A DNA stretch of 41,544 nt from Clostridiaceae bacterium. Lineage in GTDB: Bacteria; Bacillota; Clostridia; Oscillospirales; Acutalibacteraceae. Under the pieces are notes generated by a model. That model was not told the DNA's origin and ran no database searches. It was given only the letters and a program-made list of their open reading frames with translations. The number at the start of each line of letters is the position of its first letter. Within the stretch, counting starts at the first letter, position 1. This document shows, piece by piece, positions 1 through 7,078 of this stretch. The DNA lies in the NCBI GenBank assembly GCA_021769555.1, contig JAETSR010000017.1, positions 1 to 41,544 on the forward strand, written 5' to 3'. A program made the position numbers and the translations under genes.

Positions 1-2
1 TG

Positions 3-575
3 CGCAAAGAGCGCGACATGACCCAGGATGACCTTGCGAGGGCTTTGAATCTTAGCCGCTCTCGGGTTTCGGGGTACGAATCCCAAGGCAAAGAGCCCGA
101 TTATGAACTGCTATGCAAAATGGCGCATTACTTCGGGGTTTCCACTGACTATCTACTAGGCTATTCTGAGGCCCGGAATAATGTAGCCGAGGTGTTTTAC
201 AACGATACTGTGAACTTTGAGCAGCATTATCGTAATATGTCTCCCGTTTTGCGCCCTGTCGTCGCCAAGTGCTTTGACAGCTTCTACCTGCTGCTGGGCC
301 GGGACATGAAGTTCTCTCGCCCGGAGAGGTTGCGCCTGTACCAAGAGCTTCTTCACATTCTGCAGTCCCGCCGCGCCGAAATCCAAAAGCAGGTCGCCGC
401 AGTTGGCGGTGTAGTCTCAGACCCTTTAGCTCTCTCCTCTCTGATGGCTGCGCAGAGCCAGCTCAAGAATGAGGTGTCGGCCCTGCTGGACGAGCTTATG
501 CAGGCTGACATGGAAATTGCGTTTAACACCAAGAACGGCTCCGGCGCTGCATACTCCGACGAGACGGCAATATGA
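3..575 (+). CDS. XRE-family transcriptional regulator (5' end outside window)
   Basis: The reading frame is open to the left edge. The first in-frame ATG is at 18, but the codons before it (RKERD, then MTQDDLA) continue the first helix of an XRE/Cro-type HTH, so the true start probably lies upstream of the window. The HTH occupies roughly the first 60 residues (TQDDLARALNLSRSRVSGYE, then a YFGVSTDYLLGY segment typical of phage-type regulators). The remaining ~120 residues are a helical tail that I do not recognise. It ends about 50 bases before the serine recombinase on the same strand and so is probably the regulator of that element. Confidence 0.8.
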   Translation, partial: RKERDMTQDDLARALNLSRSRVSGYESQGKEPDYELLCKMAHYFGVSTDYLLGYSEARNNVAEVFYNDTVNFEQHYRNMSPVLRPVVAKCFDSFYLLLGRDMKFSRPERLRLYQELLHILQSRRAEIQKQVAAVGGVVSDPLALSSLMAAQSQLKNEVSALLDELMQADMEIAFNTKNGSGAAYSDETAI

Positions 576-627
576 TTTTCGTGGATTTGCGCCTTTTCGA
601 GGCCGACATTCCCGGGGAGGTAACATT

Positions 628-2232
628 GTGAATCAGTATGTGATTTACCTGCGGAAATCTCGGGCCGACGCCGAGGCCGAGGTTCGCGGCGAGGGCGAAA
701 CCTTGGCTCGACACGAGAAGGCCCTTTTGGAGCTCGCTAAACGCAGCCACTTGAATGTCACGGACATATACCGCGAGGTAGTTTCCGGGGAAACGATTGC
801 CGCCCGCCCGGTCATGCAGCGGCTCCTCGGTGAGGTGGAGCAGGGGGTTTGGTCTGGCGTCCTCGTCATGGAGGTGGAGCGCTTGGCTCGCGGTGATACA
901 ATCGACCAGGGCCTCGTAGCTCAGACATTCAAGTTCTCCGGTACGAGAATTATTACCCCGATGAAGACCTACGACCCGGAGAATGAGTTTGACGAGGAAT
1001 ACTTCGAGTTCGGCCTTTTCATGTCCCGCCGGGAGTATAAGACTATCAACCGGCGGCTGCAGCGCGGGCGGCTGGCCTCTGTGAAGGAGGGCAAGTATGT
1101 GGCGAATCAGGCCCCCTACGGCTACCGCCGGGTCAAACTGGAGCGGGATAAGGGCTATACTCTCGAAATTGTCCCGGAGGAGGCCGAGATAATCCGCCTA
1201 ATTTACGAGTTCTATACGATTGGGGAGCTGCTGCCCGACGGCACCAGGAAACATTTGGGTGTGAGCCTGATTACCCGCCGCCTTAACGCTATGAAGATTC
1301 ATCCCAAGAAGGGCGGTGATTGGGTTCCTGCCTCAATACGGGACATCCTCATAAACCCTGTGTACTGTGGTAAAATCCGCTGGAATTGGCGGCATAACGT
1401 GAAAAAAATGGTTGACGGTCAGCTTGTTGTGGAGCGGCCCCGGTCGTCAATAGAGGAGTGTGTTGTTGTGGATGGTCTGCACCCGCCTATTATCTCTGAG
1501 GAGACGTTTAACCTCGCTCAAGAAAATATGTCGAAAAATCCCCCGCGCCCGATTGGGGAGCGCTATGCGGTTCAGAATCCGCTCTCGGGGCTAGTGGTCT
1601 GCGGGATGTGCAACCGGCGTATGGTGCGCCGCCCTCACGGAAAAAACTACCCGCATGACTACCTGATGTGCGCCGCCACTTCCTGCCCAAATGTTTCATC
1701 CCGCCTTGACTTTGTAGAGCAGCGCATATTGGACGGCCTGGCCGAATGGCTGAACGACTACCGCCTCGAATGGGGGCTCGACGCTCCGCAGGAGGTGTCC
1801 CAGATAGAGCAAAAGCGCCGCGCCGCAAAAAGAATCTCGAGTGAGCTCGCCGCCCTGGATAAGCAGCTCGATAACGTGCATAACCTCTTGGAGCAGGGCG
1901 TCTACACCACGGAAATGTTTCTCGACCGCTCCCGAATCCTGGCTGACAAAATCCAGTCTACCAAAGACAGCCTCGAGGCAATCGAAACTGAGATTGTGCT
2001 GGATGCCGCGCGGGAGGAAAGCCGCCGGAACATAATCCCGAAGGTCGAGCACCTGCTGGCGGTCTATCGCGACCTCCCCGACGCGAAGTCAAAGAATGAT
2101 ATGCTCAAGGAGGTTTTGGAGAAGGTAGTCTACATCAAGGGGAAGGGCGTCCGGCAGGGCGGCACCCCTGATGGCTTTGAGGTCGTCTTGTACCCCCGGT
2201 TGCCAGCCGTGAATGTTGCTCACAAGACGTGA
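628..2232 (+). CDS. Large serine recombinase (integrase/excisionase of the left element)
   Basis: I chose the GTG at 628 (534 aa) because GGGGAGG lies at 614-620 and translation from there begins VNQYVIYLRKSRAD, the resolvase N-terminus with catalytic serine at residue 11. The open frame extends upstream but overlaps the XRE gene. The catalytic domain includes the VMEVERLARGD segment. A recombinase domain follows (ANQAPYGYRR onward), then a zinc-ribbon region (CGMCNRRM ... CAATSCPN) and a coiled coil of about 80 residues, the usual layout of phage or ICE large serine integrases. Such enzymes sit next to their attachment site. Here the gene ends about 60 bases from the point where cotJC sequence begins. 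Family assignment is firm; the claim that it acts on cotJC is inference from position. Confidence 0.93.
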   Translation: MNQYVIYLRKSRADAEAEVRGEGETLARHEKALLELAKRSHLNVTDIYREVVSGETIAARPVMQRLLGEVEQGVWSGVLVMEVERLARGDTIDQGLVAQTFKFSGTRIITPMKTYDPENEFDEEYFEFGLFMSRREYKTINRRLQRGRLASVKEGKYVANQAPYGYRRVKLERDKGYTLEIVPEEAEIIRLIYEFYTIGELLPDGTRKHLGVSLITRRLNAMKIHPKKGGDWVPASIRDILINPVYCGKIRWNWRHNVKKMVDGQLVVERPRSSIEECVVVDGLHPPIISEETFNLAQENMSKNPPRPIGERYAVQNPLSGLVVCGMCNRRMVRRPHGKNYPHDYLMCAATSCPNVSSRLDFVEQRILDGLAEWLNDYRLEWGLDAPQEVSQIEQKRRAAKRISSELAALDKQLDNVHNLLEQGVYTTEMFLDRSRILADKIQSTKDSLEAIETEIVLDAAREESRRNIIPKVEHLLAVYRDLPDAKSKNDMLKEVLEKVVYIKGKGVRQGGTPDGFEVVLYPRLPAVNVAHKT

Positions 2233-2486
2233 AAAGAGGCTGCTCCACTTCGGTGGGGCGGCCTCTCCGTTTGATAACCTCCGGGTACAGATTCTTCGGT
2301 GCCTATATCCGTCAAAATCGCGCTAAGCTCCGGATAAGGCATGGCGTACCTCTGGCTCAGATACCTCAGCGACGCGCCTATCTCGCCGTGGGGGCCGCCA
2401 TACTGGCTCATAATAATCTTCGCCAGCTTCGGGTTTGGGTTCTTAATGCGCACAGGGTGCTGCAGCCGCTTCTCATATACAAACAT
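2220..2486 (-). CDS. cotJC: CotJC, N-terminal part only; interrupted by the recombinase element
   Basis: CotJC is a manganese-catalase-like spore coat protein. Residues 1-65 read as a typical CotJC N-terminus: MFVYEKRLQHPVRIKNPN, then AKIIMSQYGGPHGEIGASL, RYLSQRYAMPYPE and ILTDIGTEE. Residues 66-88 are element sequence ending at a chance stop. Full-length family members are about 190 residues, so the remaining two-thirds, including most metal ligands, are missing here. The start overlaps the cotJB stop (TAATG), showing an intact operon up to the break. The 3' part would be expected to the left of the element, outside the window. As it stands the product is truncated; excision of the element could restore it. 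Confidence 0.85.
   Translation of the reverse strand: MFVYEKRLQHPVRIKNPNPKLAKIIMSQYGGPHGEIGASLRYLSQRYAMPYPELSAILTDIGTEESVPGGYQTERPPHRSGAASFHVL
2235..2266 (+). terminator. Hairpin after the recombinase gene
   Basis: AGAGGC and GCCTCT arms enclose a second GC-rich arm pair around a TTCG tetraloop, two bases after the recombinase stop. The downstream T-run is weak (CCGTTTG), so it may be an imperfect terminator. Confidence 0.5.
2266..2310. other. Probable att junction between the element and cotJC
   Basis: On the minus strand, cotJC homology runs through codons for ILTDIGTEE (to about 2292) and then changes to an unrelated tail (SVPGGYQT...). In CotJC proteins that motif is normally followed by a hydrophobic residue and AHLEM. 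The change lies about 60 bases beyond the stop of a large serine recombinase, where an attL/attR site is expected. The exact crossover dinucleotide cannot be set without the other element end, which is outside the window. Confidence 0.65.
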
Positions 2487-2746
2487 TACTCGTTATCCTC
2501 CCTCTCCCAGGGCCAGGGGCCGTTTATCCAGTCCCAGCGGCTGGTCTCGCTGCTGAGCTCGTTTAAGGGGCCGAAGGCCTCCTCGTACTCCTTCACCTGC
2601 TGCCTGAGCCGCTCCCGGTACTCCTCCAGGCGGCGGGCCGCTTCACAGTTGTTGGGGTGGGTGTCCAGGAAAAGGTGCAGCTCCCAGCATGCGAACCGCA
2701 TGGCGCTGAGCCTTCTGCGCATAAGCTCTCTCTGGTTGTCGTTCAC
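2486..2746 (-). CDS. cotJB: Spore coat protein CotJB
   Basis: This 86-residue protein has the CotJB signature: an N-terminal helix (RRRLSAMRFACWELHLFLDTHP), then a central EYRERLRQQVKEYEEAFGPLN segment and the C-terminal WDWINGPWPWE motif. Length is normal for the family. It is translationally coupled on both sides, overlapping cotJA by a few bases and sharing TAATG with cotJC. CotJ proteins are made in the mother cell and enter the inner spore coat. The gene is complete even though its partner cotJC is broken. Confidence 0.9.
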   Translation of the reverse strand: MNDNQRELMRRRLSAMRFACWELHLFLDTHPNNCEAARRLEEYRERLRQQVKEYEEAFGPLNELSSETSRWDWINGPWPWEREDNE

Positions 2747-2937
2747 CTGGGCTCGCCCCCTCTCCTGCCGTAGAAGGGCTTATCAAGCGCCGGGAAAAGG
2801 GTGCCGGAGTCCAGGGCGCGCTCGGCGCTGTGCAGGTTGCTGCTCCACTGCTGGAAGGGCACATATGCCATTGCAGGCACAGGGTCCACCGGAAGGGGCG
2901 CCGGGTCCGGGCCGCAGGGCTCAAATTTATCTGCCAT
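2743..2937 (-). CDS. cotJA: Spore coat protein CotJA
   Basis: This is a 64-residue protein with a proline-rich N-terminus and the CotJA motif AYVPFQQW ... ALDSGTLFPALDKPF. GAGGAG lies about 8 bases before the ATG. It is the first gene of the cotJABC operon and overlaps cotJB. CotJA is needed for CotJC incorporation into the coat in Bacillus subtilis, where the operon is sigma-E dependent. Nothing in the gene looks decayed. Confidence 0.88.
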   Translation of the reverse strand: MADKFEPCGPDPAPLPVDPVPAMAYVPFQQWSSNLHSAERALDSGTLFPALDKPFYGRRGGEPR

Positions 2938-2956
2938 ATTATTAGCTCCTCTCCAT

Positions 2957-2994
2957 AAAAATAGCCTGGGGATTGTCCCCAGGACTATTTTATG
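2957..2994 (-). terminator. Terminator after the S24 repressor gene
   Basis: AAAATAG-CCTGGGGA pairs with TCCCCAGG-CTATTTT around a TTG loop with one bulged A. It lies between the repressor stop (3018) and the cotJA start, isolating the two minus-strand units. Confidence 0.65.
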
Positions 2995-3013
2995 CTGCGG
3001 AGCTTTTTATGTG
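2987..3013 (-). promoter_or_regulatory. Possible sigma-E-like promoter of cotJABC
   Basis: On the minus strand an ACATAAAA element is followed after about 13 bases by CATAAAAT, resembling the mother-cell sigma-E -10 element. It partly overlaps the hairpin that follows the repressor gene. This is a weak match proposed because cotJ is sigma-E controlled in Bacillus. Confidence 0.25.
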
Positions 3014-3017
3014 CCTC

Positions 3018-3737
3018 TCATACAGAGAGCTTGCCCAGGACCCTGCCCTGGCATAGGAGGGCGTCGTAGTCGTTAAGGGGTATGGGCCCGTATTTTGGGT
3101 TCAGGGATATGAGCTCCCCATGGCCCAGGCGCTTGATATAGCCGTCGCCGTTCAGGAAAAAAATGCCTATCTCCCCCTCGCTTACGGAGCCCTCCACCCG
3201 CTCCACAAACACGATGTCCCCGTCCCTGTACGCGGGCTCCATGCTGTCGCCGTTCACCCTCACGCAGAAGTGGGCCCGCTCGGGCACGAGCCCCCCGGGT
3301 ATTTCCAGCCTGGTCTTATATGCCGGGTCCACCCAGGGCTCCCCCATGCCCGCGCTCACAGCCAGGTCATAGCAGTTTATATATGTCACCCACCCCTTAT
3401 CCTCCTTCTGGGGCTCCGTGGGGCGGGCCATGCGCTCGTACTCCTTCTGGAGCACTGTGTCCACCAGCTCCCTGCCGTGCACGTCCAGCATACGGTATTT
3501 ACGGAGCTTCCCCAGCTCCTCCGGGGTGACAGTCCCCGCGCCCCTGGTGCCCAGAAGCTCATGGGCGGGCACGTCCAGAAGGTCTATCAGCTGCCTGAGC
3601 CGGTTTATGTCCGGCTGGCGGCGGCCCGTCTCATAGCCGCAGTAGGTCGTCTTGTCCACGCCCAGCTCATAGGCCATCTCCGCCTGGGTAAACCCCGCGG
3701 CCGCCCGGGCATTTTTAAGTTGTTCAGGAAAGCTCAT
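3018..3737 (-). CDS. LexA-like phage repressor (XRE HTH + S24 peptidase)
   Basis: The 239-residue protein has an N-terminal XRE HTH (residues ~5-62: RAAAGFTQAEMAYELGVDKT) and a C-terminal S24 domain. The autocleavage site is A129-G130 (AVSAGMG), the nucleophile is S165 (VNGDSMEP) and the general base is K202 (DGYIKRL). All catalytic elements are present, so RecA-stimulated self-cleavage and derepression after DNA damage are expected. It is divergent from the terminase/lysis operon, and the 153-base gap between them holds palindromic operators and a consensus promoter. The start at 3737 is followed directly by the HTH. Confidence 0.92.
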   Translation of the reverse strand: MSFPEQLKNARAAAGFTQAEMAYELGVDKTTYCGYETGRRQPDINRLRQLIDLLDVPAHELLGTRGAGTVTPEELGKLRKYRMLDVHGRELVDTVLQKEYERMARPTEPQKEDKGWVTYINCYDLAVSAGMGEPWVDPAYKTRLEIPGGLVPERAHFCVRVNGDSMEPAYRDGDIVFVERVEGSVSEGEIGIFFLNGDGYIKRLGHGELISLNPKYGPIPLNDYDALLCQGRVLGKLSV

Positions 3738-3774
3738 TGCCGCTCACTCCTTTGTGACTAGTATATCCCATTTG

Positions 3775-3860
3775 TAGGCGAATTGTCAACCAAAATCAAA
3801 ATGCCCTTGACAAACTGTCAATTCGTCATTATAATATAACTTAGGTTGACGATTCGTCAA
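3775..3860. promoter_or_regulatory. Operator cluster for the S24 repressor
   Basis: There are two perfect 15-base dyads, TTGACAAACTGTCAA at 3807-3821 and TTGACGATTCGTCAA at 3846-3860. A degraded copy lies at 3775-3789 (TAGGCGAATTGTCAA). Centre-to-centre spacings are 32 and 39 bases. The first perfect site covers the -35 box of the rightward promoter and the second lies just past its -10, as expected for a repressor that blocks RNA polymerase. Assignment to the adjacent repressor is inference from position. Confidence 0.8.
3807..3835 (+). promoter_or_regulatory. Consensus promoter of the terminase/lysis operon
   Basis: A perfect TTGACA (3807-3812) is followed after exactly 17 bases by a perfect TATAAT (3830-3835). 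The -35 box is inside an operator dyad. Transcription should start near 3842 and run into the ORF at 3891. Confidence 0.85.
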
Positions 3861-3890
3861 TAAATTTACCGAGACAAGGGGGAACTGACA

Positions 3891-4142
3891 ATGACGCGGA
3901 CAAACACCCTGAGCTGCTGGGCCCACTTCGACTATGAGCGGATGGCAGCGGAGGCGAGAAGAGAGCGGGACAGCCTCAACAGCATAGTGAGGGCCAGGCG
4001 AAGGCAGCGGCCGAAGAACCCGGACAAGGCCATGGCCTTCGAGCAGCAGAGCAAAAGGTACTATGAGATGTACCTTGAGCAGCGGAAGAACGCCATCGAG
4101 TTTGAGCGCCGGGCCCGGAAGAGGGGTGAGTATGGGTCATAA
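3891..4142 (+). CDS. Small charged protein, first gene of the terminase/lysis operon
   Basis: The 83-residue product is very rich in Arg, Glu and Lys (for example RRERDSLNSIVRARRRQRPK) and probably all helical. I do not recognise the family. GGGGGA precedes the ATG by about 8 bases. The gene directly follows the repressor-controlled promoter, and its end overlaps the terminase small-subunit start by 11 bases, so the two are coupled. An early phage regulatory or DNA-binding role would fit the position but is not shown by the sequence. Confidence 0.7.
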   Translation: MTRTNTLSCWAHFDYERMAAEARRERDSLNSIVRARRRQRPKNPDKAMAFEQQSKRYYEMYLEQRKNAIEFERRARKRGEYGS

Positions 4143-4470
4143 GAAGCTCAGCGGGAAGAAGTACAGCGGCCTTGCGGAAATCTACTTTGAGCGCTGCCGG
4201 GAGCAAGAGCAGCACCCCTCCCTCCCCGGGCTGGCCCTGGCCTTCGGGCTGGACTGCAGCGCGGAGCTCTATAAGCTCATGTCCTCGGGCGGCAAAGCGG
4301 CCCGGGTGGTAAAAAGGGCCGTGACCCGGGTGGAGGAGGCCAATATCCAGTCGGTCTACCATAAGGACACTGCCCAGAGCGCCAAGTTCATCCTGCAGAA
4401 CGGCTTCGGCTACAGCGAGAAGCCCGGGTCCCCTGAGGGCGGGGACATCCAGGTGGAGATAAGGCCATGA
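4132..4470 (+). CDS. Probable phage terminase small subunit
   Basis: I chose the ATG at 4132 (112 aa), preceded by GAGGGGTGAG. The longer frame upstream lies inside the previous gene and reads unlike protein. The N-terminal half could form a helical DNA-binding fold (IYFERCREQEQHPSLPGLALAFGL) and the C-terminal part (SAKFILQNGFGYSEKP) resembles the end of terminase small subunits. The stop overlaps the large-subunit ATG by four bases (ATGA). Together with size and order this makes the small terminase the best call. The subunit would recognise packaging sites in DNA and recruit the large subunit. Confidence 0.7.
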   Translation: MGHKKLSGKKYSGLAEIYFERCREQEQHPSLPGLALAFGLDCSAELYKLMSSGGKAARVVKRAVTRVEEANIQSVYHKDTAQSAKFILQNGFGYSEKPGSPEGGDIQVEIRP

Positions 4471-5897
4471 GGGTAGTCATACCGAAGGAGGCCTTCAACC
4501 CGGTCTACCTGCCGCTTTTGCGGGAGAGCGAGAGCCGGTACCTGGTGCTGTACGGCGGGGCGGGCAGCGGCAAGAGCCTTTTCACCGTCCAGCGCCTGCT
4601 CGTGCGGCTGATGGAGCAGCCCGGAAGGAACCTGCTTGTGGCAAGGGCAGTGGCCGCCACCCACAGGGACTCTACATACGCCCTCTTTAAGCAGGTCATA
4701 GGCCGCTGGGGGCTTTCGGGCCTCTTTAAGTGCTCAAACAGCGAGCTTAGGATAACCTGCATAAACGGCAGCGAGGTGATATTCAAGGGCCTGGACGACC
4801 CGGAGAAGCTCAAGTCCGTGACATTTCCCAGCGGAGAGCTGACGGATATCTGGATAGAGGAGGCCTCGGAGCTCTCTGAGGGGCAGTTCAACCAGCTGGA
4901 TTTAAGGCTGAGGGGCCAGGGGCCCAGCAAGCAGATTACCCTCACCTTTAACCCCATATCCTCCGTACACTGGCTGAAACGCCGCTTTTTTGACAGCCCG
5001 GACCCAAGGGCAAGGGTGCTAAAGACCACCTATAAGGACAACCTCTTTCTGGACGAGGACTACCGCCGGACCCTTGAGGGCTACAGGGAGAGCGACCCCT
5101 ACTACTACCAGGTTTACTGCCTGGGTGAGTGGGGCGTGCTGGGCAGGAGCGTTTTCCACGCCGCAAAAGCCGCAAAGAGGCTCTCAGAGGTCCCCGGCCC
5201 TGTGGAGAGAGGTGCGTTCGTCTTTGGGACAGGCTATGACGAGCAGATAGGCCGGGTGCTCATACTTCAGGAGACGGTGAGCTTTGTACAAAACGAGGGC
5301 GGCTGCGTCAGCGTGTACAGGCCCCCGGAGCCCGGGCGCAGCTATGTTATCGGAGGGGACACTGCCGGCGATGGCTCGGACTACTTCACGGCCCAGGTGG
5401 TGGACCTTGAGAGCGGCGAGCAGGTCTGCACCCTGAGGGGGCGCATGGATGAGGATGTCTACGCAAAGCAGCTCTACTGCCTGGGCCGCTGGTACAGCTG
5501 GGCGCTCACAGCTGTGGAGGCCAACTTTTCAAGCTACCCGATGAGGGAGCTTGAGCGGCAGGGCTATCCGAACCAGTACGCCCGGGAGAGGACGGACCCG
5601 GTGAGCTTCAGAAGCGCCCCAAGCTATGGCTTCCGCACCACATCCAGCACTAGGCCGGTGATAATAGCGGGGCTTGTGGAGGTAGTGCGCGAGCATACGG
5701 ACTGGATAAACGACCCCGAGACCCTTCGGGAAATGCTCAGCTTCGTGCGAAACAGGAGCGGCCGGGCCGAGGCCCAGGCGGGTGCCCATGACGACTGTGT
5801 GATGGCCCTGGCCATAGCCTACCATGTGCGGCGGAGCTGGCGAAAGCCCCTTGAAGAGAGGGAGTGGAGCTTTACTGTAAGCAGGACAAAATATTGA
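4467..5897 (+). CDS. Phage terminase large subunit (PBSX type)
   Basis: The 476-residue packaging motor has a Walker A GGAGSGKS at residues 30-37, a Walker B region (ELTDIWIEEASEL, ~124-136) and a coupling motif (ITLTFNP). The C-terminal RNase H-like nuclease carries acidic residues in YVIGGDTAGDGSDYF and near the end in HDDCVMALAIAYH. All key motifs are intact. It follows the small subunit with a four-base overlap. In a phage the portal gene would come next; here a holin follows after only 18 bases, so the usual head genes are absent. Confidence 0.92.
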   Translation: MRVVIPKEAFNPVYLPLLRESESRYLVLYGGAGSGKSLFTVQRLLVRLMEQPGRNLLVARAVAATHRDSTYALFKQVIGRWGLSGLFKCSNSELRITCINGSEVIFKGLDDPEKLKSVTFPSGELTDIWIEEASELSEGQFNQLDLRLRGQGPSKQITLTFNPISSVHWLKRRFFDSPDPRARVLKTTYKDNLFLDEDYRRTLEGYRESDPYYYQVYCLGEWGVLGRSVFHAAKAAKRLSEVPGPVERGAFVFGTGYDEQIGRVLILQETVSFVQNEGGCVSVYRPPEPGRSYVIGGDTAGDGSDYFTAQVVDLESGEQVCTLRGRMDEDVYAKQLYCLGRWYSWALTAVEANFSSYPMRELERQGYPNQYARERTDPVSFRSAPSYGFRTTSSTRPVIIAGLVEVVREHTDWINDPETLREMLSFVRNRSGRAEAQAGAHDDCVMALAIAYHVRRSWRKPLEEREWSFTVSRTKY

Positions 5898-5915
5898 GTT
5901 ATATGGGAGGTAAAA

Positions 5916-6365
5916 ATGAATAATTTTATTTGTATTAAGAATTTAGTGCTTGGGGCTCTGGCGGCGGCCGGGGCCGTGGCGCTCGAGGCACTGGGTGGCT
6001 GGGACGTGACCTTAAAGGCCCTGCTGGCCTTCATGGCTGCGGACTATGTTACCGGGCTCATAGTGGCAGCGGTGTTCAGAAGGTCCCCCAAGACCCGGCA
6101 GGGGGCCCTGTCCAGCCGGGCGGGGTTCATGGGGCTTCTCAGGAAGTGCTGCATACTGCTGGTAGTGCTCCTTGGGGTGGTGCTGGACGGCATGGCGGGG
6201 ACCGGCGGGCTTATCCGGGCGGGGGTCTGCCTGTTCTTCACCTCAAACGAGGGACTGTCCATACTGGAAAACCTGGGGCTCATGGGCGTAACCTACCCGC
6301 GGTTTCTCCGGGAAATGCTCGAGGCCATGAGAAAGCAGTCCGACGAGGGGGATGAGAAAATATGA
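5916..6365 (+). CDS. Phage holin (toxin secretion/phage lysis holin family)
   Basis: The 149-residue membrane protein has hydrophobic segments at about 8-27, 33-54 and 78-100, and an amphipathic region GLSILENLGLMGVTYPRFLREML. The latter and the AADYVTGL motif are typical of the holin_4 family that includes TcdE and BhlA-like proteins. GGGAGG precedes the ATG. The stop overlaps the amidase start by four bases, so holin and endolysin are coupled. The expected role is permeabilising the membrane to release the amidase. Confidence 0.9.
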   Translation: MNNFICIKNLVLGALAAAGAVALEALGGWDVTLKALLAFMAADYVTGLIVAAVFRRSPKTRQGALSSRAGFMGLLRKCCILLVVLLGVVLDGMAGTGGLIRAGVCLFFTSNEGLSILENLGLMGVTYPRFLREMLEAMRKQSDEGDEKI

Positions 6366-7048
6366 CGGTCACTGAAAAGCTCTGCCCCAGGGAGAGATAT
6401 TATCTGAAATGCCCCTACGAGAGGGAGCCCGACAGGATGGTGCTGCACAACACCGGCAATGACGCCCCGGCCATAAACGAGATAACCTACATGATAAACC
6501 GGCCCGAGGAGGTGAGCTTCCACTTTGCCGTGGACGATACCGGGGCCGTCCGGGGCCTGCCCCTTGAGAGAAACGCCTGGGCCAGCGGGGACGGCCGGGG
6601 TCCGGGGAATATGCTGGGCATACATATCGAGATATGTTACTCAAAAAGCGGCGGCGAGAGGTTTCATAAGGCCGAGGACAACGCCGCCCGGCTTACTGCT
6701 GAGCTCCTTAGGGAGCGGGGCTGGGGCCTTGACAGGGTGACGAAGCACCAGGACTACGACGGCAAGTACTGCCCCCACAGGACCCTTGATATGGGCTGGG
6801 AGAGGTTCCTGTGTGTGGTAAAAAAATATTTAGAGGGAGATAATATGGACTACGAAAAGTTCAGAGAGTACATGGACAGGTATCATAGGGAGCTAGAGGC
6901 GCGTACTGTCTCCGACTGGGCCAAGGACACCTGGGGCTGGGCAGAGGATAACGGCCTTCTGGACGGCTCCTCCCCCAGGGCCCCGCTCACCCGGGAGCAG
7001 GCGGCAATGGTGCTTTACAGGGTTCTATCCCCGCGGGAGGGGGCATAG
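6362..7048 (+). CDS. N-acetylmuramoyl-L-alanine amidase (endolysin)
   Basis: The Amidase_2/PGRP domain covers residues ~15-150. Predicted zinc ligands are H29 (MVLHNTGN), H129 (KHQDYDGKYCP) and C137, matching the T7 lysozyme pattern. The C-terminal ~45 residues (SDWAKDTWGWAEDNGLLDG ... LTREQAAMVLYRVL) form a single SLH-like repeat, likely for wall attachment. It would cleave the bond between N-acetylmuramic acid and L-alanine in peptidoglycan. It is coupled to the holin and all catalytic residues are present. Confidence 0.92.
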   Translation: MTVTEKLCPRERYYLKCPYEREPDRMVLHNTGNDAPAINEITYMINRPEEVSFHFAVDDTGAVRGLPLERNAWASGDGRGPGNMLGIHIEICYSKSGGERFHKAEDNAARLTAELLRERGWGLDRVTKHQDYDGKYCPHRTLDMGWERFLCVVKKYLEGDNMDYEKFREYMDRYHRELEARTVSDWAKDTWGWAEDNGLLDGSSPRAPLTREQAAMVLYRVLSPREGA

Positions 7049-7078
7049 AATAGACCAAAACTGCGGGGAGGCGGGAGC

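Noticed and set aside
469-627. Upstream extension of the serine recombinase
   Set aside because: It overlaps the XRE gene, and the resolvase N-terminus with its ribosome site begins at the GTG at 628.
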